Made by a program: the position numbers and the translations under genes. A stretch of 12,249 bases of DNA from Gammaproteobacteria bacterium (lineage in GTDB: Bacteria > Pseudomonadota > Gammaproteobacteria > Halothiobacillales > Halothiobacillaceae). Below, piece by piece: positions 1 through 7,449 of this stretch. Location of the stretch: the NCBI GenBank assembly GCA_029335925.2, contig JARJMX020000174.1, forward strand, positions 1-12,249, in the 5' to 3' direction. The notes below the pieces were generated by a model, which ran no database searches, had not been told where the DNA came from, and saw only the letters and a list, made by a program, of their open reading frames with translations. Position 1 is the stretch's first letter. The number at the start of each line of letters is the position of its first letter.

Positions 1-1
1 A

Positions 2-337
2 TTAACCTTCTGGGCCACCAGCTGCCCCGGCTGCATCGAGGAAATTCCCCTCCTGGTCGAACTGCACAACACCTATGGCCCGCGCGGGCTGAAGGTCATT
101 GGCGTGGCGATGAGTTATGACCCAGAACCCCAAGTGCGATCCTTGCGCGAGCGCATGGCCATCCCCTACCCCATCGCACTCGATCGAGACGGCGCTGCGA
201 GCGAGGCCATGGGTAAGGTACGCCTGACCCCGACCACCTTTCTGCTCGACCCGCAGGGCCAGGTGGTTTACCAGAAGATCGGCATCTTCGATCTTGGGAA
301 GGTGAAGGGACTGATCGAGAGGATGTTGACGGGCTGA
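2..337 (+). CDS. TlpA-like thioredoxin-fold protein (5' end cut off by window)
   Basis: The frame is open from the first bases of the window and ends at TGA 335-337, so the start and any signal peptide or membrane anchor lie outside. The visible part begins FWATSCPGC, the usual opening of the TlpA/ResA/AhpC-TSA fold. Its redox pair CPGC is encoded at 23-34. It continues through a typical alternating helix/strand core (LKVIGVAM, PYPIALDRDG) to TPTTFLLDPQGQVV, which carries the cis-proline loop (TPTTF) of the fold. TlpA-like proteins normally act in the periplasm as thiol-disulfide reductants, for example in cytochrome c maturation. The partner cannot be told from this fragment. The gene converges on feoB with one base between the two stop codons. 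Family is confident, specific role unknown. Confidence 0.9.
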   Translation, partial: LTFWATSCPGCIEEIPLLVELHNTYGPRGLKVIGVAMSYDPEPQVRSLRERMAIPYPIALDRDGAASEAMGKVRLTPTTFLLDPQGQVVYQKIGIFDLGKVKGLIERMLTG

Positions 338-338
338 T

Positions 339-2129
339 TCAAAACCCCATCCAGCGGGCGGCCTGGTAAAACGCCAGGCTAACCATATAAGCGAGCGAGA
401 GCGACCAGAGCACGCTGGTAAGGGTCAGTCGCCAGCTGCGACTCTCCGCCCGGATGGCCGCCAGGGTAGAGATACAGGGCGTATACAGCAAGGTGAAGAG
501 CATAAAGCTCATAGCCTGCACCGCATCCATATGCCCCTGTACGGCGGCAGCTAGCCCCTCCTCCCCCACGCCATACAGCACGGCCAATCCGCCCAGTACA
601 ACCTCCTTGGCCACAAAGCCAAACAGGAGAGCCAAGGCGAGCAGCGAATCGAAGCCAAGCGGGGCGAAGACCCCAGCGACCATCTGCCCAAGCCGCCCCG
701 CATAACTCTCCGGCCCAGCGGGCTGCACACCCCAAGGTAAGTGGGTCAAAAGCCAGATAGCCAGCACGCCGAGCACGATAAAGCGAGTGGAACGACGCAA
801 AAAATGGCCGATCTCGCCGCTGGCCGCGCTGAGCATGTTACCCAGCACAGGCAGGCGGTAGGGCGGCAGTTCCAGAATGACCGGCTCCACAACGTTATAA
901 CGCCGCTTGAACAACCAGGCGGTGAGCATCGCCGCCAAAAGGCTGAGCAGGTACAGGCCAAACAGCACGATGGCGGCCTGGCTTGGGGCAAACAGTACGG
1001 CGATGAAGAACAGGAACACCTGCAAGCGCGCCGCGCAGAGTGAAAACGGCAACACCAGCATAGTCAATGCACGTAGCCCGGGCGAGCGCATGACCCGAGT
1101 CCCCATCACCGCCGGCACATTACAGCCCATACCCAATAGATGAAGCACGAAACCACGCCCATCCAACCCCAAGCGGGCCATGAAACCATCGACCAGGAAG
1201 GCCGCGCGAGCGAGATAACCCGAGTCCTCTACCGCCGACATGACGATGAAAAACAGGGCGATCACCGGCAGGAAGCTCGCCACCGTAGCAAGGCCATCGT
1301 AGATACCCTCGAACAACAGCCCCTGGCCGAAGGCAGGCAGGACGTCGGCAAGCATGGCCTGCAATGCATCCCGCAGCAGGCCCAAGGCCCACTCCACCGC
1401 GTCCTGCAGCGGTGCCCCGAGAGTGAAGATGAACTGGAACAGCAAAAACAGACTGAAAAAGAAGATCGGCAGCCCCCAGATACGATGCAACAGGATGAGA
1501 TCCAAGCGCTCACTCATCCGATCCGAGAGCTGGTGTGGTGTCTTCACCGCCACCCGCAATAAGGCCTCGGCCTCCTCCTGCACCCCATCCTCTGGCGCTA
1601 AACGTTTGGCCAACTCGACCAGCGGCACCGGCCGAGGCGCGCGCAGAGCCGCCGCCATGGCCTGGCGCAACTGCCCCATGCCCTCTGCCTGACGGGCACT
1701 CACCGCCAGCACGGGGAAGCCCAACACCTCGCCCAAGCGATCGACATCGATGCTCACGCCAAAACGCTTGGCTTCATCCCACATATTGAGCACGGCGAGC
1801 ATCGGCAGACCGAGCGCACGTGCCTGCAACAGCAAGGGGAGCTGACGGTCGATCTGAGCGGCATTGAGAACCACGACCAGCACGTCCACAGGGACACGCT
1901 CGAGGAAACGGCGCACAACGTGCTCGTCCTCGGTCATGCCATGCAAGTCATAGATTCCCGGCAGATCCACCAGCTCGATAAGATCACTGCCCAACGGCAA
2001 TTGGGCCGCCGAAAGCTCGACGGTCAGCCCCGGCCAGTTGCCGGTACGGGCAGAGGCGCCAGTAAGACGGTTGAAAAGGGAGGATTTGCCCGTGTTGGGC
2101 ATACCGAGCAGGGCAATGCGTCTGGCCAT
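339..2129 (-). CDS. feoB: Ferrous iron transport protein B (FeoB)
   Basis: FeoB is the inner-membrane Fe(II) importer with a cytosolic GTPase domain. The 596-residue product shows G1 GMPNTGKS (9-16), G3 DLPG (55-58), G4 NMWD (115-118) and G5 SAR (144-146). A helical GDI-like linker follows to about residue 200, then a membrane domain. Both Gate motifs are present: GCNVPA with Cys336, followed by a second Cys in LPFSLCAARL, and later FGFVAKEVV. The end (TLLYTPCISTLAAIR, then one more hydrophobic helix) matches the family C terminus. It is shorter than the 773-residue E. coli protein and seems to lack extra C-terminal sequence, but no core motif is missing. ATG at 2129 puts the P-loop at the normal distance from the N terminus. 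It is the second gene of feoAB, 33 bp after feoA, and no FeoC-like gene follows. Confidence 0.96.
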   Translation of the reverse strand: MARRIALLGMPNTGKSSLFNRLTGASARTGNWPGLTVELSAAQLPLGSDLIELVDLPGIYDLHGMTEDEHVVRRFLERVPVDVLVVVLNAAQIDRQLPLLLQARALGLPMLAVLNMWDEAKRFGVSIDVDRLGEVLGFPVLAVSARQAEGMGQLRQAMAAALRAPRPVPLVELAKRLAPEDGVQEEAEALLRVAVKTPHQLSDRMSERLDLILLHRIWGLPIFFFSLFLLFQFIFTLGAPLQDAVEWALGLLRDALQAMLADVLPAFGQGLLFEGIYDGLATVASFLPVIALFFIVMSAVEDSGYLARAAFLVDGFMARLGLDGRGFVLHLLGMGCNVPAVMGTRVMRSPGLRALTMLVLPFSLCAARLQVFLFFIAVLFAPSQAAIVLFGLYLLSLLAAMLTAWLFKRRYNVVEPVILELPPYRLPVLGNMLSAASGEIGHFLRRSTRFIVLGVLAIWLLTHLPWGVQPAGPESYAGRLGQMVAGVFAPLGFDSLLALALLFGFVAKEVVLGGLAVLYGVGEEGLAAAVQGHMDAVQAMSFMLFTLLYTPCISTLAAIRAESRSWRLTLTSVLWSLSLAYMVSLAFYQAARWMGF

Positions 2130-2152
2130 GGACGTGAGGATTCCGGCGCAGC

Positions 2153-2174
2153 CATGCCGTCGTCAGACGGCATG
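2153..2174 (-). other. Intercistronic hairpin feoA-feoB with the feoA stop codon in its loop
   Basis: The two arms, CATGCCGTC (2153-2161) and GACGGCATG (2166-2174), are perfect 9-base inverted repeats around a 4-base loop. Read in the mRNA direction the loop is UGAC, and its first three bases are the feoA stop codon (2165-2163). No T-tract follows, so it is not a classical intrinsic terminator. It may act as a partial terminator, a processing site or a block to 3' decay between feoA and feoB. That role is inference; the structure is directly visible. Confidence 0.7.
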
Positions 2175-2390
2175 CTTGACCGTGATCGACTCGGCCTCGC
2201 GGGGGCGCAGGAAGAACTCGGTACTCCCCACACGCAAGTGCAGTGGCCCACCGAAGGGGGCGTGACGAATAACACGGACACTCTTGCCCGGGCGCACACC
2301 GAGAGCCTGAAGCCGACGCACAAGACACTCCTCGCCTTCGACGCAAGTCACGCAAGCCGATTCACCGCAACGCAAGCAGGAGAGTTTCAT
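2163..2390 (-). CDS. feoA: Ferrous iron transport protein A (FeoA), cysteine-rich
   Basis: FeoA is a small cytosolic SH3-like protein that works with FeoB. The core LQALGVRPGKSVRVIRHAPF and the closing FFLRPREAESI are typical of the family. I place the start at ATG 2390 (75 residues): GAGGA lies 6-7 bases upstream and MKLSCLRCGES aligns with the usual FeoA beginning (MxLSxLxxGES). An in-frame GTG at 2411 would add seven residues and lacks comparable support. The N-terminal half is odd, with cysteines at 5, 8, 13, 16 and 22 forming two CxxC pairs where most FeoA proteins have Pro, Arg or hydrophobic residues. The gene is the first of feoAB, behind a Fur-like site. Family assignment is secure; metal binding by the cysteines is only a possibility. 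Confidence 0.94.
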   Translation of the reverse strand: MKLSCLRCGESACVTCVEGEECLVRRLQALGVRPGKSVRVIRHAPFGGPLHLRVGSTEFFLRPREAESITVKHAV

Positions 2391-2425
2391 CGCGCATCCT
2401 CGGTGCCGCACAGGTCCAAGGCTAA

Positions 2426-2458
2426 TTCTTGGAGATAAATGATAATGATTCCCAAGAA
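2426..2458. promoter_or_regulatory. Fur-box-like palindrome upstream of feoA
   Basis: TGATAATGATTCCCA (2440-2454) matches 11 of the 14 specified bases of the Fur 7-1-7 pattern TGATAAT-N-ATTATCA. It is preceded by AGATAAA, giving overlapping half-sites. The AT-rich core sits inside a perfect 7-base inverted repeat, TTCTTGG (2426-2432) and CCAAGAA (2452-2458). The site overlaps the predicted feoA -10 hexamer, as expected for iron-dependent repression of ferrous uptake. The regulator itself is inferred from consensus and context. Confidence 0.75.
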
Positions 2459-2467
2459 GATGCGCAA
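2439..2467 (-). promoter_or_regulatory. Predicted sigma70 promoter of feoAB
   Basis: On the minus strand TTGCGC (2467-2462) and TATCAT (2444-2439) are separated by exactly 17 bases. They lie about 50 bp upstream of the chosen feoA ATG, and the -10 is covered by the Fur-like site. The rest of the 2412-2562 gap holds no gene. It does contain a short inverted repeat, TCAAG-6-CTTGA, at 2501-2516. Confidence 0.5.
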
Positions 2468-2562
2468 TGCATTCTTATCAAGGATTCCTGCAGTGAATTC
2501 TCAAGGCATATCTTGAAGATGCGACACCGCACTCTGGGCGGGCAGTAAGCTCTTTAAGCCGC

Positions 2563-4848
2563 CTACTCGTCGCCCCGAATCAATCCACCAAGGCCGTAGT
2601 CACGCAAGGCCGCGCGCAGCATGGCGCGCACTTCATCTCCCCGTTCGCAGGTCAACGTCTCCCAAGCGAGCTGACGGGCATGTTTCAGCGGCACGCTGCG
2701 GATCACTCGCTTGATCCGGGGAAGACTGCCCGCGCTCATGCTCAGGGAGTCGATACCAAAACCGAGCAGGATCAGGGCGCCAAGGGGGTCGCCTGCAAGC
2801 TCACCGCACACGCTGACCGGCCGTCCGGCGCGCCGGCCGCCAGCGACAATATCGTGGATGGCACGCAGCACAGCCGGGTGCAGGCTATCGTAGAGTGGCG
2901 CGACGCGTGCATTGTTACGATCAACCGCGAGCAGATACTGGGTCAGATCGTTGGTGCCGACGGAAAGGAAATCCACCCGCCGCGCCAGGGCGTCGACCTG
3001 ATAGACCGCCGAGGGCACCTCGATCATCACCCCGACCTGCACGGCCTCCCCGTTCAATCCATCCTCGCGTAGTTCAGCATGCGCTTGATCGATCAACTCC
3101 AGGGCCCGCTCAAGCTCACCCACGCCGCTGATCATCGGCAGCAGAATGCGCAGATTACCGAGCCCCTTGTTGGCACGCAGCATGGCCCGCACCTGGGTCA
3201 GGAAGATCTCCGGGTGATCAAGGGTCAGGCGCACCCCGCGCCAGCCGAGGAAGGGGTTATCCTCATGGATCGGGAAATAGCCGAGCGGCTTGTCACCACC
3301 CACGTCCAGGGTGCGCAATACGACGGGCCGCGGGGCATAAGCTGCGAGGACCTCACGGTAGATGCGCGTCTGCTCCTCCTCGCCGGGGAAATTGTCGCGC
3401 ACCTGAAAAGGAATCTCAGTGCGGTAGAGGCCGATGCCTTCCGCCCCCACGTTGTTGGCCGGAGCCATGTCAGCCAGCAGGCCAACGTTGACGTAGAGGT
3501 GAACGCGCGCGCCGTCCGGGGTGAGGGCAGGAAGATCGCGCAGGGTGGCAAGCTCGGCGGAAAGCTGCGCCTCCTCGCGCACCAGGCGATCGAGCTCCTC
3601 ACGCAATGCGCCGTGCGGATCGACATGCACTACCCCTCGGTAGCCGTCGATGACCAGCTCACGCCGATCCAGGCGCTCGACCGGCAACTCGCTCGCCCCC
3701 ATCACCGCCGGCACGCCCAAGGCACGCGCAAGCAAGGCAACGTGAGATGCACTGGAACCACGTGCGGACACAATCCCCGCCAACCGTCCTTCAGGCATCG
3801 CGGCCAGATGAGTCACCGTGATCTCACGTCCAACCAGGATGGTGCGCTCAGGGTAGTCGCGGATGCCGTTCTCAACCTCCTGCAAATGTTCGAGGAGGCG
3901 TGTGCCCACATCGCGCACATCCTCTGCACGCTGGCGCAGATAATCATCATCCATGCCCTCAAACACCGCCGCATACTCGCGGATGGTGTCGCGCAAGGCG
4001 GCCGGAGCCCACGCTCCAGCGCGGATGCGACGCTCTATGCCCGCAAACAGACTCTCGCTGTCCAGCATCATGGTGAAAGCGTCGAACAAGACGCACTCCT
4101 CTTCGGGCAGACGGTGGGCCATGCCCTGGCGCAGGGCAATCAGCTCAGCGCGTACGGCCTCGCGGGCCGCCTTAAGCCGCGCAAGCTCGATCTCGGGGTC
4201 ATCGCAGTGGCGATCGGGCACAGCCTCCAAGTCAGCCTGCGGATAGACCACCACGGCGGTACCCGAGGCCACGCCGGCGGCCCCTGGCACCCCGCGGATA
4301 GCCTCGCCGACCACCTTCTTGCGACTGCTGGGGGGACGGGCCACCGCCTCGCTCAGTTCAGCCTGCACAAGGCTGCTGGCAAGCTGAGCCGCCAGGGTGA
4401 CGAGGAAGGACTCCTGGTCATCGGAAAAGCGGCGCGACGCGTAATCCTGCACGACCAGCACGCCGAGCACCTCGCCACGCAACAGGATGGGTGCGCCAAG
4501 AAAGGCATGGTAAGGCTCCTCACCGATATTGGCGATGTGTTTGTAGCGCGGGTGCTGCGGCGCGTTGTCGAGGTTGATCGGCTCTGCACGCTGCGCCACC
4601 AAGCCCACCAACCCCTCGCTAGGAGAAAGCGATACCCGGCCCACCGCCTTGCGCGAGAGCCCCTCGGTCGCCATCAGCATGAGCGGCGCGTCCGGATCCC
4701 CCACCTTGGCGCGCGGCACAAGATAGACCGAGCAAACGGCCACATCGAGGGCCTCACGCACACCGCGCACAATAGCCTCCAGCGCCATCGTCAGATCGCG
4801 TGCACGACCGACCTCCCCGACGATGCGGCGCAGGGTCTCGAGGATCAT
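2563..4848 (-). CDS. ptsP: Phosphoenolpyruvate-protein phosphotransferase PtsP (enzyme I-Ntr)
   Basis: PtsP takes phosphate from PEP and passes it to NPr (PtsO) in the nitrogen-related PTS, a regulatory chain that moves no sugar. The 761-residue protein (E. coli 748) has an N-terminal GAF domain (about 10-165) and a helical HPr-interacting region (about 190-340). The phosphohistidine motif [15 protein letters not shown] follows with His369. The PEP-binding barrel shows YRTEIPF (475-481), [11 protein letters not shown] (513-522), [11 protein letters not shown] (531-541), [18 protein letters not shown] (629-646) and VCGELAGDP with the catalytic Cys681. All key residues are present. ATG at 4848 overlaps the rppH stop as ATGA, so the two are translationally coupled, an order shared with E. 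coli. Glutamine/2-oxoglutarate sensing through GAF is known for the family but not visible here. Confidence 0.97.
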   Translation of the reverse strand: MILETLRRIVGEVGRARDLTMALEAIVRGVREALDVAVCSVYLVPRAKVGDPDAPLMLMATEGLSRKAVGRVSLSPSEGLVGLVAQRAEPINLDNAPQHPRYKHIANIGEEPYHAFLGAPILLRGEVLGVLVVQDYASRRFSDDQESFLVTLAAQLASSLVQAELSEAVARPPSSRKKVVGEAIRGVPGAAGVASGTAVVVYPQADLEAVPDRHCDDPEIELARLKAAREAVRAELIALRQGMAHRLPEEECVLFDAFTMMLDSESLFAGIERRIRAGAWAPAALRDTIREYAAVFEGMDDDYLRQRAEDVRDVGTRLLEHLQEVENGIRDYPERTILVGREITVTHLAAMPEGRLAGIVSARGSSASHVALLARALGVPAVMGASELPVERLDRRELVIDGYRGVVHVDPHGALREELDRLVREEAQLSAELATLRDLPALTPDGARVHLYVNVGLLADMAPANNVGAEGIGLYRTEIPFQVRDNFPGEEEQTRIYREVLAAYAPRPVVLRTLDVGGDKPLGYFPIHEDNPFLGWRGVRLTLDHPEIFLTQVRAMLRANKGLGNLRILLPMISGVGELERALELIDQAHAELREDGLNGEAVQVGVMIEVPSAVYQVDALARRVDFLSVGTNDLTQYLLAVDRNNARVAPLYDSLHPAVLRAIHDIVAGGRRAGRPVSVCGELAGDPLGALILLGFGIDSLSMSAGSLPRIKRVIRSVPLKHARQLAWETLTCERGDEVRAMLRAALRDYGLGGLIRGDE

Positions 4849-5378
4849 TCGCCCTCCGGCAGCTTCAGGTGCTCGGAGACCCAGGCGGGAGGAGTGCGTC
4901 TTTCGGGAGGGAAGAGCAGCGGTGCCAGCTCGTTTAGCGCGCTGTCGTAGACATCGCGCTTGAACGACACGACCTCGCTCAGCGGCTGCCAGTAATCCAC
5001 CCAGCGCCAGTCATCGAACTCGGGGCGATGGCCATGGTCTAACCGCACCGCCTGGTCAGGCACGAGCATGCGCAAAAGAAACCACTTCTGCTTCTGGCCG
5101 ATGCACACGGGGAAGGCGCGCTTGCGCACGAGGTTGCTGGGCAAACGGTAGCGCAGCCAGCCGCGCGTGCAGCCGAGCAGCCGTACATGCTGAGGCAGGA
5201 GACCGGTTTCCTCGCGCAGTTCGCGGAACATGGCCTCGAGGGGGGATTCCTCGCAGCGGATGCCGCCCTGGGGGAACTGCCAGACCTGCTGCCCCACGCG
5301 ACGCGCCCAAAACACCCGGTCCTCGGCATTTACGAGAATGATGCCCACATTGGGGCGATAGCCTTCCGAGTCAATCAC
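4845..5378 (-). CDS. rppH: RNA 5'-pyrophosphohydrolase RppH (GTG start)
   Basis: RppH is a Nudix enzyme that removes pyrophosphate from triphosphorylated mRNA 5' ends and so triggers RNase E decay. With GTG at 5378 the protein has 177 residues (E. coli 176) and begins [13 protein letters not shown], like its relatives. The Nudix box [20 protein letters not shown] then starts at 38, placing Glu53, Glu56 and Glu57 at the same numbers as in E. coli. The sequence WQFPQGG precedes the box and [11 protein letters not shown] follows it. An in-frame ATG at 5447 would add 23 residues that do not look like the family, and an in-frame TAA lies just before it. Neither start has a good ribosome binding site. 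The gene is first in rppH-ptsP and diverges from the HAD gene. Product is secure, start likely. Confidence 0.92.
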   Translation of the reverse strand: MIDSEGYRPNVGIILVNAEDRVFWARRVGQQVWQFPQGGIRCEESPLEAMFRELREETGLLPQHVRLLGCTRGWLRYRLPSNLVRKRAFPVCIGQKQKWFLLRMLVPDQAVRLDHGHRPEFDDWRWVDYWQPLSEVVSFKRDVYDSALNELAPLLFPPERRTPPAWVSEHLKLPEGE

Positions 5379-5451
5379 GGGAGTAACAACAAAATAAGGA
5401 TGAAAGCGATTGTTCCACAAGCCTCTGATGTGGGCAAAGTGACCCATCCAT

Positions 5452-5457
5452 TACAAT
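5452..5457 (+). promoter_or_regulatory. Possible -10 element for the HAD phosphatase gene
   Basis: TACAAT matches the sigma70 -10 consensus at five of six positions and lies 31 bases before the ATG at 5489. No convincing -35 hexamer stands 16-18 bases upstream. The stretch 5379-5488 between the rppH GTG and this gene must hold divergent promoters, but I cannot place the rppH one with confidence. Confidence 0.3.
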
Positions 5458-5488
5458 GTGCAAACTCCTTTTATGATCGGCTGACCTC

Positions 5489-6157
5489 ATGAACCTAGCC
5501 ATCTTCGATCTCGACAACACCCTCCTCGCTGGCGACTCCGACTATCTCTGGGGTCGCTTTCTGTGCGAGCGGGGGATCGTCGACCCGGCCCGGTACGAGG
5601 CGGCCAACCAGCGCTTCCATGAGGACTACAAGCAGGGCCTGCTCGACATCGACGCCTTCCTGCGCTTCTCCCTCGCTCCGTTGGCTGCACACCCGTTGGA
5701 GCAGTTGGAGACCTGGCACCGCCAGTTCATGGAAGAAATGATCGAGCCGATTATCCTCCCCAAAGCCCTCGAACTGATCGAAGAGCACCGCGCACGGGGC
5801 GACCGGCTGCTGATCATCACCGCGACCAATGCCTTTGTCACCGAACCCATCGCCCGCCGTCTGGGGGTGGAGGATCTCCTTGCCACCCAGCCCGAGCGGG
5901 TGGGCAACCGCTACACAGGACGCTACGTGGGCACACCGACCTTCCAGCATGGCAAGGTAAAAGCACTGGAGACATGGCTTGCGACCCAACCTGAGCCGCT
6001 TGAGCGCAGCTGGTTCTACAGCGACTCGCACAATGATTTGCCGCTGCTCGAGTGGGTTGACCACCCCGTTGCGGTGGATGCAGATGAAACGCTGTCCGCA
6101 GAGGCCATGCGGCGCGGCTGGCCGCGGATCTCCCTGCGTGAGCCAGCGCAGGCCTGA
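5489..6157 (+). CDS. HAD-IB phosphatase, candidate histidinol-phosphatase
   Basis: The 222-residue protein is a haloacid dehalogenase superfamily phosphatase of the SerB-like IB type. Motif I is FDLDNTLL with nucleophile Asp7 and acid/base Asp9. Motif II is ITAT with Thr111, followed by HGK with Lys156, and motif IV is [11 protein letters not shown] with Asp179 and Asp183. A helical cap lies at about 15-85. The catalytic set is complete and there is no signal peptide, so it is cytosolic. It diverges from rppH-ptsP. As I recall, the Pseudomonas aeruginosa relative in the same place (PA0335, next to rppH and ptsP) was reported to be the histidinol-phosphate phosphatase. By synteny that is my best guess here, but substrate cannot be read from the motifs, and phosphoserine phosphatase-like activity is an alternative. 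No strong ribosome binding site precedes ATG 5489. Confidence 0.85.
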   Translation: MNLAIFDLDNTLLAGDSDYLWGRFLCERGIVDPARYEAANQRFHEDYKQGLLDIDAFLRFSLAPLAAHPLEQLETWHRQFMEEMIEPIILPKALELIEEHRARGDRLLIITATNAFVTEPIARRLGVEDLLATQPERVGNRYTGRYVGTPTFQHGKVKALETWLATQPEPLERSWFYSDSHNDLPLLEWVDHPVAVDADETLSAEAMRRGWPRISLREPAQA

Positions 6158-6724
6158 TCAGGCCCGCGGCAGGGTGACTCCAGTCTGCCCCATGTATTTG
6201 CCGCCACGATCCTTGTAGGAGACCTCGCAAACCTCGTCGGATTCGAGAAAAAGCATCTGTGCCACGCCCTCGTTGGCGTAGATCTTGGCGGGCAGCGGGG
6301 TGGTGTTGGAGAACTCCAGCGTCACATGCCCCTCCCACTCAGGCTCGAGCGGCGTAACATTGACGATGATGCCACAGCGCGCGTAGGTCGACTTGCCAAG
6401 GCAGATGGTCAGCACGTTGCGCGGGATACGGAAGTACTCGACCGTGCGCGCGAGGGCAAAGGAGTTGGGCGGAATGATGCAAACGTCCGACTTTACCTCG
6501 ACCAGACTCTTCTCATCGAAGGCCTTGGGGTCAACGATGGTGCTGTTGATGTTGGTGAACACGCGGAACTCATCCGCGCAGCGCACATCGTAACCGTAGC
6601 TGGAGGTGCCATGGGAGATGATGCGCTGCCCCTGCACCTCGCGCACCTGCTTCGGTTCGAACGGCTCGATCATGCCGTGGGTTTCCGCCATGTGGCGGAT
6701 CCAGCGGTCGGACTTGATGCTCAT
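6158..6724 (-). CDS. dcd: dCTP deaminase
   Basis: Dcd deaminates dCTP to dUTP, feeding dUTPase and thymidylate synthesis in the cytosol as a homotrimer. The 188-residue protein is close to the usual length (E. coli 193) and starts [14 protein letters not shown] as expected. The active-site block GKSTYARCG carries Ser112 and Arg116. [15 protein letters not shown] carries the catalytic Glu137, and the C-terminal nucleotide lid [15 protein letters not shown] is intact. ATG 6724 is preferred to the in-frame GTG at 6730 because GGAG stands seven bases before it and the family begins at MSIK. The stop codon directly abuts that of the HAD gene with no base between. Nothing unusual in the protein. 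Confidence 0.97.
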   Translation of the reverse strand: MSIKSDRWIRHMAETHGMIEPFEPKQVREVQGQRIISHGTSSYGYDVRCADEFRVFTNINSTIVDPKAFDEKSLVEVKSDVCIIPPNSFALARTVEYFRIPRNVLTICLGKSTYARCGIIVNVTPLEPEWEGHVTLEFSNTTPLPAKIYANEGVAQMLFLESDEVCEVSYKDRGGKYMGQTGVTLPRA

Positions 6725-6793
6725 CAACACTCTCCGGGAACGGTATTCGCGCGCAACAGGCCCCCGGCATCCGGCGGGGTCGGCCGATGATGC

Positions 6794-6804
6794 TATATTA
6801 AAAT
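6794..6804 (+). promoter_or_regulatory. Possible -10 region for the DUF1134 lipoprotein gene
   Basis: TATATT (6794-6799) and the adjacent TAAAAT (6799-6804) form the only AT-rich patch in the dcd/lipoprotein gap, 25-35 bases before the ATG. The sequence 17 bases upstream is GC-rich with no recognisable -35, so the promoter call is weak. Confidence 0.35.
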
Positions 6805-6828
6805 AATCATGTTTAAGAGAACGCCCCC

Positions 6829-7419
6829 ATGAAACGCCTTGCCATCGTGCTTGCCGCCACCCTGCTCGGCGCCTGTGCCAGTGAAGCGCCCAAATCCTCC
6901 GGCGAACCTGTTCGTCCCTCGCAAATCAATGCCCAGGAAACCTATGATGAGGGCCAGATGGCCCGCGAGGCCAATAACTTCCTCGGCGAGAGCGCAGAAG
7001 GGCTAGCCAGCGTCATCAGCAAAGCCTTTCAGGATCAGGGGCGGCCCAATGCCTACATACGCGGCGAGGAAGGTGGTGGCGCCATCATCGCCGGAGTGCG
7101 CTACGGCCAGGGGGAGCTGGTGACCAAGAGCGGTCAGCGGCGCAAAGTGTACTGGCAGGGGCCGTCGATCGGCTGGGACTTCGGTGCCAACGCCGGCAAG
7201 GTCTTCATCCTGATCTACAACCTGCCGGACACAGACATGCTGTTCCAGCGCTTTGCGGGGGTGGACGGCAGTGCCTATTTCTTCGGCGGGGTGAGCATGA
7301 ACTACGCCCGTAGCGGCAACATCGTGGTCGCGCCAATCCGCGTCGGGGTGGGCATGCGCCTGGGGGCAAACGTGGGCTACATCCACTTCACCCCGACCAT
7401 GTCCTGGAATCCGTTCTGA
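6829..7419 (+). CDS. DUF1134 (EipA-like) envelope lipoprotein
   Basis: The 196-residue product has a short lipoprotein signal: MKR, a hydrophobic stretch and the lipobox LLGAC with Cys16. The mature protein would therefore be lipid-anchored in the envelope. After a polar linker (17-40) the DUF1134 domain fills the rest, with [19 protein letters not shown], a glycine-rich [15 protein letters not shown], the block [21 protein letters not shown] and an aromatic C terminus. The alphaproteobacterial relative EipA (Brucella) is periplasmic and needed for envelope integrity. Whether that holds here is inference. The lipobox is a difference I notice but have not compared across the family. The start ATG 6829 gives a well-formed signal. 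It diverges from dcd and converges on the metallophosphoesterase gene. Confidence 0.88.
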   Translation: MKRLAIVLAATLLGACASEAPKSSGEPVRPSQINAQETYDEGQMAREANNFLGESAEGLASVISKAFQDQGRPNAYIRGEEGGGAIIAGVRYGQGELVTKSGQRRKVYWQGPSIGWDFGANAGKVFILIYNLPDTDMLFQRFAGVDGSAYFFGGVSMNYARSGNIVVAPIRVGVGMRLGANVGYIHFTPTMSWNPF

Positions 7420-7430
7420 TCTCTTTGCAG

Positions 7431-7449
7431 CGGCGGCCCTCAGCCGCCG
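7431..7449. terminator. Shared hairpin between convergent DUF1134 and cpdA-like genes
   Basis: CGGCGGC (7431-7437) and GCCGCCG (7443-7449) are perfect 7-base arms with a 5-base loop. The hairpin lies 11 bases after the lipoprotein stop and spans the end of the minus-strand gene, whose TGA (7442-7440) is in the loop. It forms equally in both transcripts. No T-run follows on either side, so it is either a weak bidirectional terminator or a 3'-end stabiliser. Confidence 0.5.

Noticed and set aside
2535..2570. Terminator after ptsP (GGCGG ... CCGCC)
   Set aside because: The arms are only five bases with a loop of about 17 and no T-tract follows.
3079..4950. A 623-codon open frame on the plus strand opposite ptsP and the end of rppH
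   Set aside because: It is a mirror frame of the strongly supported ptsP gene in GC-rich DNA. Its product has no recognisable domain, and it runs through ptsP into the rppH 3' end without a start signal.
6155..6160. TGATCA palindrome at the HAD/dcd junction (and TGATTCA at 335-341) as a regulatory site
   Set aside because: Two convergent TGA stop codons that abut always make such a palindrome, so it needs no further explanation.
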